A stretch of 64,000 bases of DNA from JABJOR01 sp965603075 (GTDB taxonomy: Bacteria; Pseudomonadota; Alphaproteobacteria; Rhodospirillales; Casp-alpha2): contig CBFDBO010000006.1 in the NCBI GenBank assembly GCA_965603075.1, forward strand, positions 62,001-126,000. Reading direction: 5' to 3'. A model generated the notes under the pieces. The model was not told the origin of the DNA, made no database searches, and saw nothing but the letters and a program-made list of their open reading frames with translations. A program made the position numbers and the translations under genes. Shown in pieces: positions 62,208 to 64,000 of this stretch (position 1 is the stretch's first letter; each line of letters starts with the position of its first letter).

Positions 62208-63452
62208 TCATTCATAGCGTAGTGCCTCTGCCGGATCGAGACGTGCGGCACGCCAAGCTGGATAAAGTGTCGCCAAAATGGAAAGCCCTAATCCAAGCAA
62301 AACAATGGCGATGACTTCACCGTTATCGACTTTGGCAGGTAGTTTTGACAGAAAGTAAATTTCAGCAGCAAATAAATCGCTGCCAGATAGACCCTGTATC
62401 CATTGACGGATGGCTTCAATGTTATCGGCAAAAGCAAGCCCAAGGACAAATCCTAAAAAGGTTCCAATCACACCAATACTGGAACCACTGATAAAGAAGA
62501 TCCGCATCACCGTTCCCCGTGTCGCCCCCATGGTACGCATAATCGCAATATCGCGACCTTTATCTTTCACCAACATAATCATTGAGGAAATTATATTAAA
62601 CGCAGCGACCAAGATGATAAGCGTTAGGATCATAAACATGACATTACGCTCGACCTGAATGGCATTAAAGAAGCTGGCATTTGCGCGCTGCCAATCATGC
62701 ACCCGTGTGCCTAAACCTGCTTCGCCTTTAATCAGGGTTATCATACCGGGGGCTTCATCTGGATCTTCGATAAATATATCCAGATTACTGATCCCATCTT
62801 TCATAGAGAAGTAAATCTGGGCCGCTTCCAGCGGCATAAATACAAAACTTGAATCGTATTCGTACATACCGATATTAAAAAGCGCTACAACAGTATAGGC
62901 GCGCACGCGCGGCACCGTCCCAAATGCCGTTACGTTACCTTTCGGGGATATCAACTTGATTTGATCACCAACACGAACCCGTAATTTGATTGCCATACGA
63001 TGACCAATGGCTATGGCATCGTTACCGACATAATCATCAAGACTGCCTGCGATGATATTGCCTGCGATAAGGTCGCGCTTACGGATGTCTTCTGGCAGTA
63101 TACCCCGGACAATGGCACCTTGTGCATTGCCCTTATTGGACGCCATAACTTGACCTTCGATCAACGGAGAAACCTTTAGAACACCCGGTATTTTTTGAAG
63201 GCGCTCCGCAATGGGTTCGTAATCTTTTAAAAGACTGGTTTCACCCGACACACTTAAATGAGAATTGATTCCGAGAATTCGCTCTAATAATTCAGCGCGA
63301 AACCCGTTCATGACGGACATCACAATAATCAATGTTGCAACACCCAACGCTATACCCAGCAACGAAAACCACGCAATGACAGAAATGAAACCTTCCTGCC
63401 TGCGCGCCCGCAGGTACCGCATGGCCATCATCCATTCAAATGTATTAAACAT
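62208..63452 (-). CDS. lolE: Lipoprotein-releasing system permease
   Basis: The 414-residue permease has one N-terminal helix (EGFISVIAWFSLLGIALGVATLIIVMSV), a large periplasmic domain (about 50-265), and three C-terminal helices, as in the LolC/LolE family; alphaproteobacteria usually have a single such gene. The N-terminal WMMAMRYLRARRQEGFISVI motif and the C-terminal PAWRAARLDPAEALRYE motif are typical. It follows proS after 5 bases. Whether to call it lolC or lolE is a matter of naming. Confidence 0.93.
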   Translation of the reverse strand: MFNTFEWMMAMRYLRARRQEGFISVIAWFSLLGIALGVATLIIVMSVMNGFRAELLERILGINSHLSVSGETSLLKDYEPIAERLQKIPGVLKVSPLIEGQVMASNKGNAQGAIVRGILPEDIRKRDLIAGNIIAGSLDDYVGNDAIAIGHRMAIKLRVRVGDQIKLISPKGNVTAFGTVPRVRAYTVVALFNIGMYEYDSSFVFMPLEAAQIYFSMKDGISNLDIFIEDPDEAPGMITLIKGEAGLGTRVHDWQRANASFFNAIQVERNVMFMILTLIILVAAFNIISSMIMLVKDKGRDIAIMRTMGATRGTVMRIFFISGSSIGVIGTFLGFVLGLAFADNIEAIRQWIQGLSGSDLFAAEIYFLSKLPAKVDNGEVIAIVLLGLGLSILATLYPAWRAARLDPAEALRYE

Positions 63453-63457
63453 TCGTG

Positions 63458-64000
63458 TTAACCGATCATCCGCGACAGAGCGGCTTCAATACTGATTTCA
63501 TCGCGTTCGCCGCTTGCGCGATTTTTGAGCTCGACTTTGCCGTCTTTTAAACCACGGGGACCCGCGATGATTTGCCATGGCAACCCGATCAGGTCCATGT
63601 CGGCAAACTTACCCCCGGCGCGAATGTCGCGATCATCATAGAGAACCTCAATCCCAGCTGCTGTCAGATCATTATAAATGCCTTCACACGCTTTATCACA
63701 ACCATCGTCACCAGCTTTCAGGTTAATAATACCCACTTTGTAAGGCGCAATGGATTCAGGCCAGATAATACCGTCATCATCATGGGACGCTTCAATGACA
63801 GCCCCCACCAGCCTTGAAACACCGATACCGTACGATCCCATAGAGGCCATAGCTTCTCCGCCGTCATTGGTTGTAACTTTGGCATCAAAGGGGCTTGAGT
63901 ATTTATCGCCGAAGTGAAAGATATGACCAACTTCGATGCCACGGGCTGTTACCAGATCATCGCCCAGCCTAGCCTCTTTGTCTAAATCACGCATTTCATC
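63458..64000 (-). CDS. proS: Proline--tRNA ligase, C-terminal part (cut by window edge)
   Basis: This is the last 181 codons of prolyl-tRNA synthetase. It contains the end of the catalytic domain (ARGIEVGHIFHFGDKYS, MGSYGIGVSRLVGAVIE, motif 3 with its Arg) and the anticodon-binding domain (SIAPYKVGIINL, LYDDRDIRAGGKFADMDLIGLPWQII). The short anticodon domain and ending fit the bacterial form without the extra zinc-binding domain. The 5' part is beyond base 64000. Confidence 0.96.
   Translation of the reverse strand, partial: DEMRDLDKEARLGDDLVTARGIEVGHIFHFGDKYSSPFDAKVTTNDGGEAMASMGSYGIGVSRLVGAVIEASHDDDGIIWPESIAPYKVGIINLKAGDDGCDKACEGIYNDLTAAGIEVLYDDRDIRAGGKFADMDLIGLPWQIIAGPRGLKDGKVELKNRASGERDEISIEAALSRMIG

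Overview
The window is an ordinary, gene-dense chromosomal segment of an alphaproteobacterium with mid-40s %GC judged by eye. Signs are the order tig-clpP-clpX-lon-hup-tRNAs-nuoA..M with separate nuoC and nuoD, the general L-amino-acid transporter aapJQMP, LpxI in place of LpxH, and the proS-lolE-lolD-dnaE and rpsB-tsf-pyrH-frr-uppS-cdsA-dxr-rseP-bamA-skp-lpxD-fabZ-lpxA-lpxI-lpxB blocks. A Rhodospirillales-like lineage fits best, but I cannot place it further. I see no phage, insertion sequence, CRISPR array or plasmid gene.

Layout. 1-11675 (minus): respiratory complex I, nuoA to nuoL plus the start of nuoM, read from just behind tRNA-Asp. 11713-19340 (minus): tRNA-Asp, tRNA-Val, HU, Lon, ClpX, ClpP, trigger factor and tRNA-Leu, a protein-quality-control block. 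19466-26288: malonyl-CoA decarboxylase and NAD(P)HX repair (minus), then NUDIX, cysteine synthase, mercaptopyruvate sulfurtransferase, GNAT and HAD genes (plus). 26356-32321 (minus): amino-acid ABC transporter aapJQMP, preceded by an aromatic-amino-acid-lyase homologue lacking the cofactor-forming serine. 32432-41116: metC, znuCB, hisI, a PilZ-like protein, modABC, a lone fliN, small unknown proteins and a DsbA-family protein. 41106-53489 (minus): lipid A, outer-membrane assembly, isoprenoid and translation genes. 53746-63994: a lone MerF-like gene opposite the translation operon, tsf, rpsB, dnaE, GST, azlCD, lolDE and the end of proS.

How the parts work together. Complex I supplies proton-motive force. 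Lon, ClpXP, trigger factor and HU maintain proteins and the nucleoid. The lpx/bam/skp/rseP/lol genes build the outer membrane: lipid A, beta-barrel insertion, periplasmic chaperoning, regulated proteolysis and lipoprotein release. cysK, sseA and metC handle sulfur amino acids, and aap, azl, znu and mod move amino acids, zinc and molybdate.

Most worth a second look: (1) the lyase homologue (30885-32321), whose Ala-Ser-Gly cofactor site reads Gly-Ala-Gly with no Ser, beside an amino-acid transporter; (2) a recurring pattern in which the end of a gene, stop codon included, is tandemly repeated just past it (nuoB, sseA, azlD, weakly lolE), in two cases putting stops in all three frames; (3) a three-hairpin array between nuoB and nuoC; (4) a MerF-like mercury/metal transporter gene alone on the opposite strand between tsf and pyrH; (5) a structured rpsB leader and an attenuator-shaped hairpin at the start of the hup leader. 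I found no clear multi-gene undescribed system; the lyase/aap locus is the nearest candidate.
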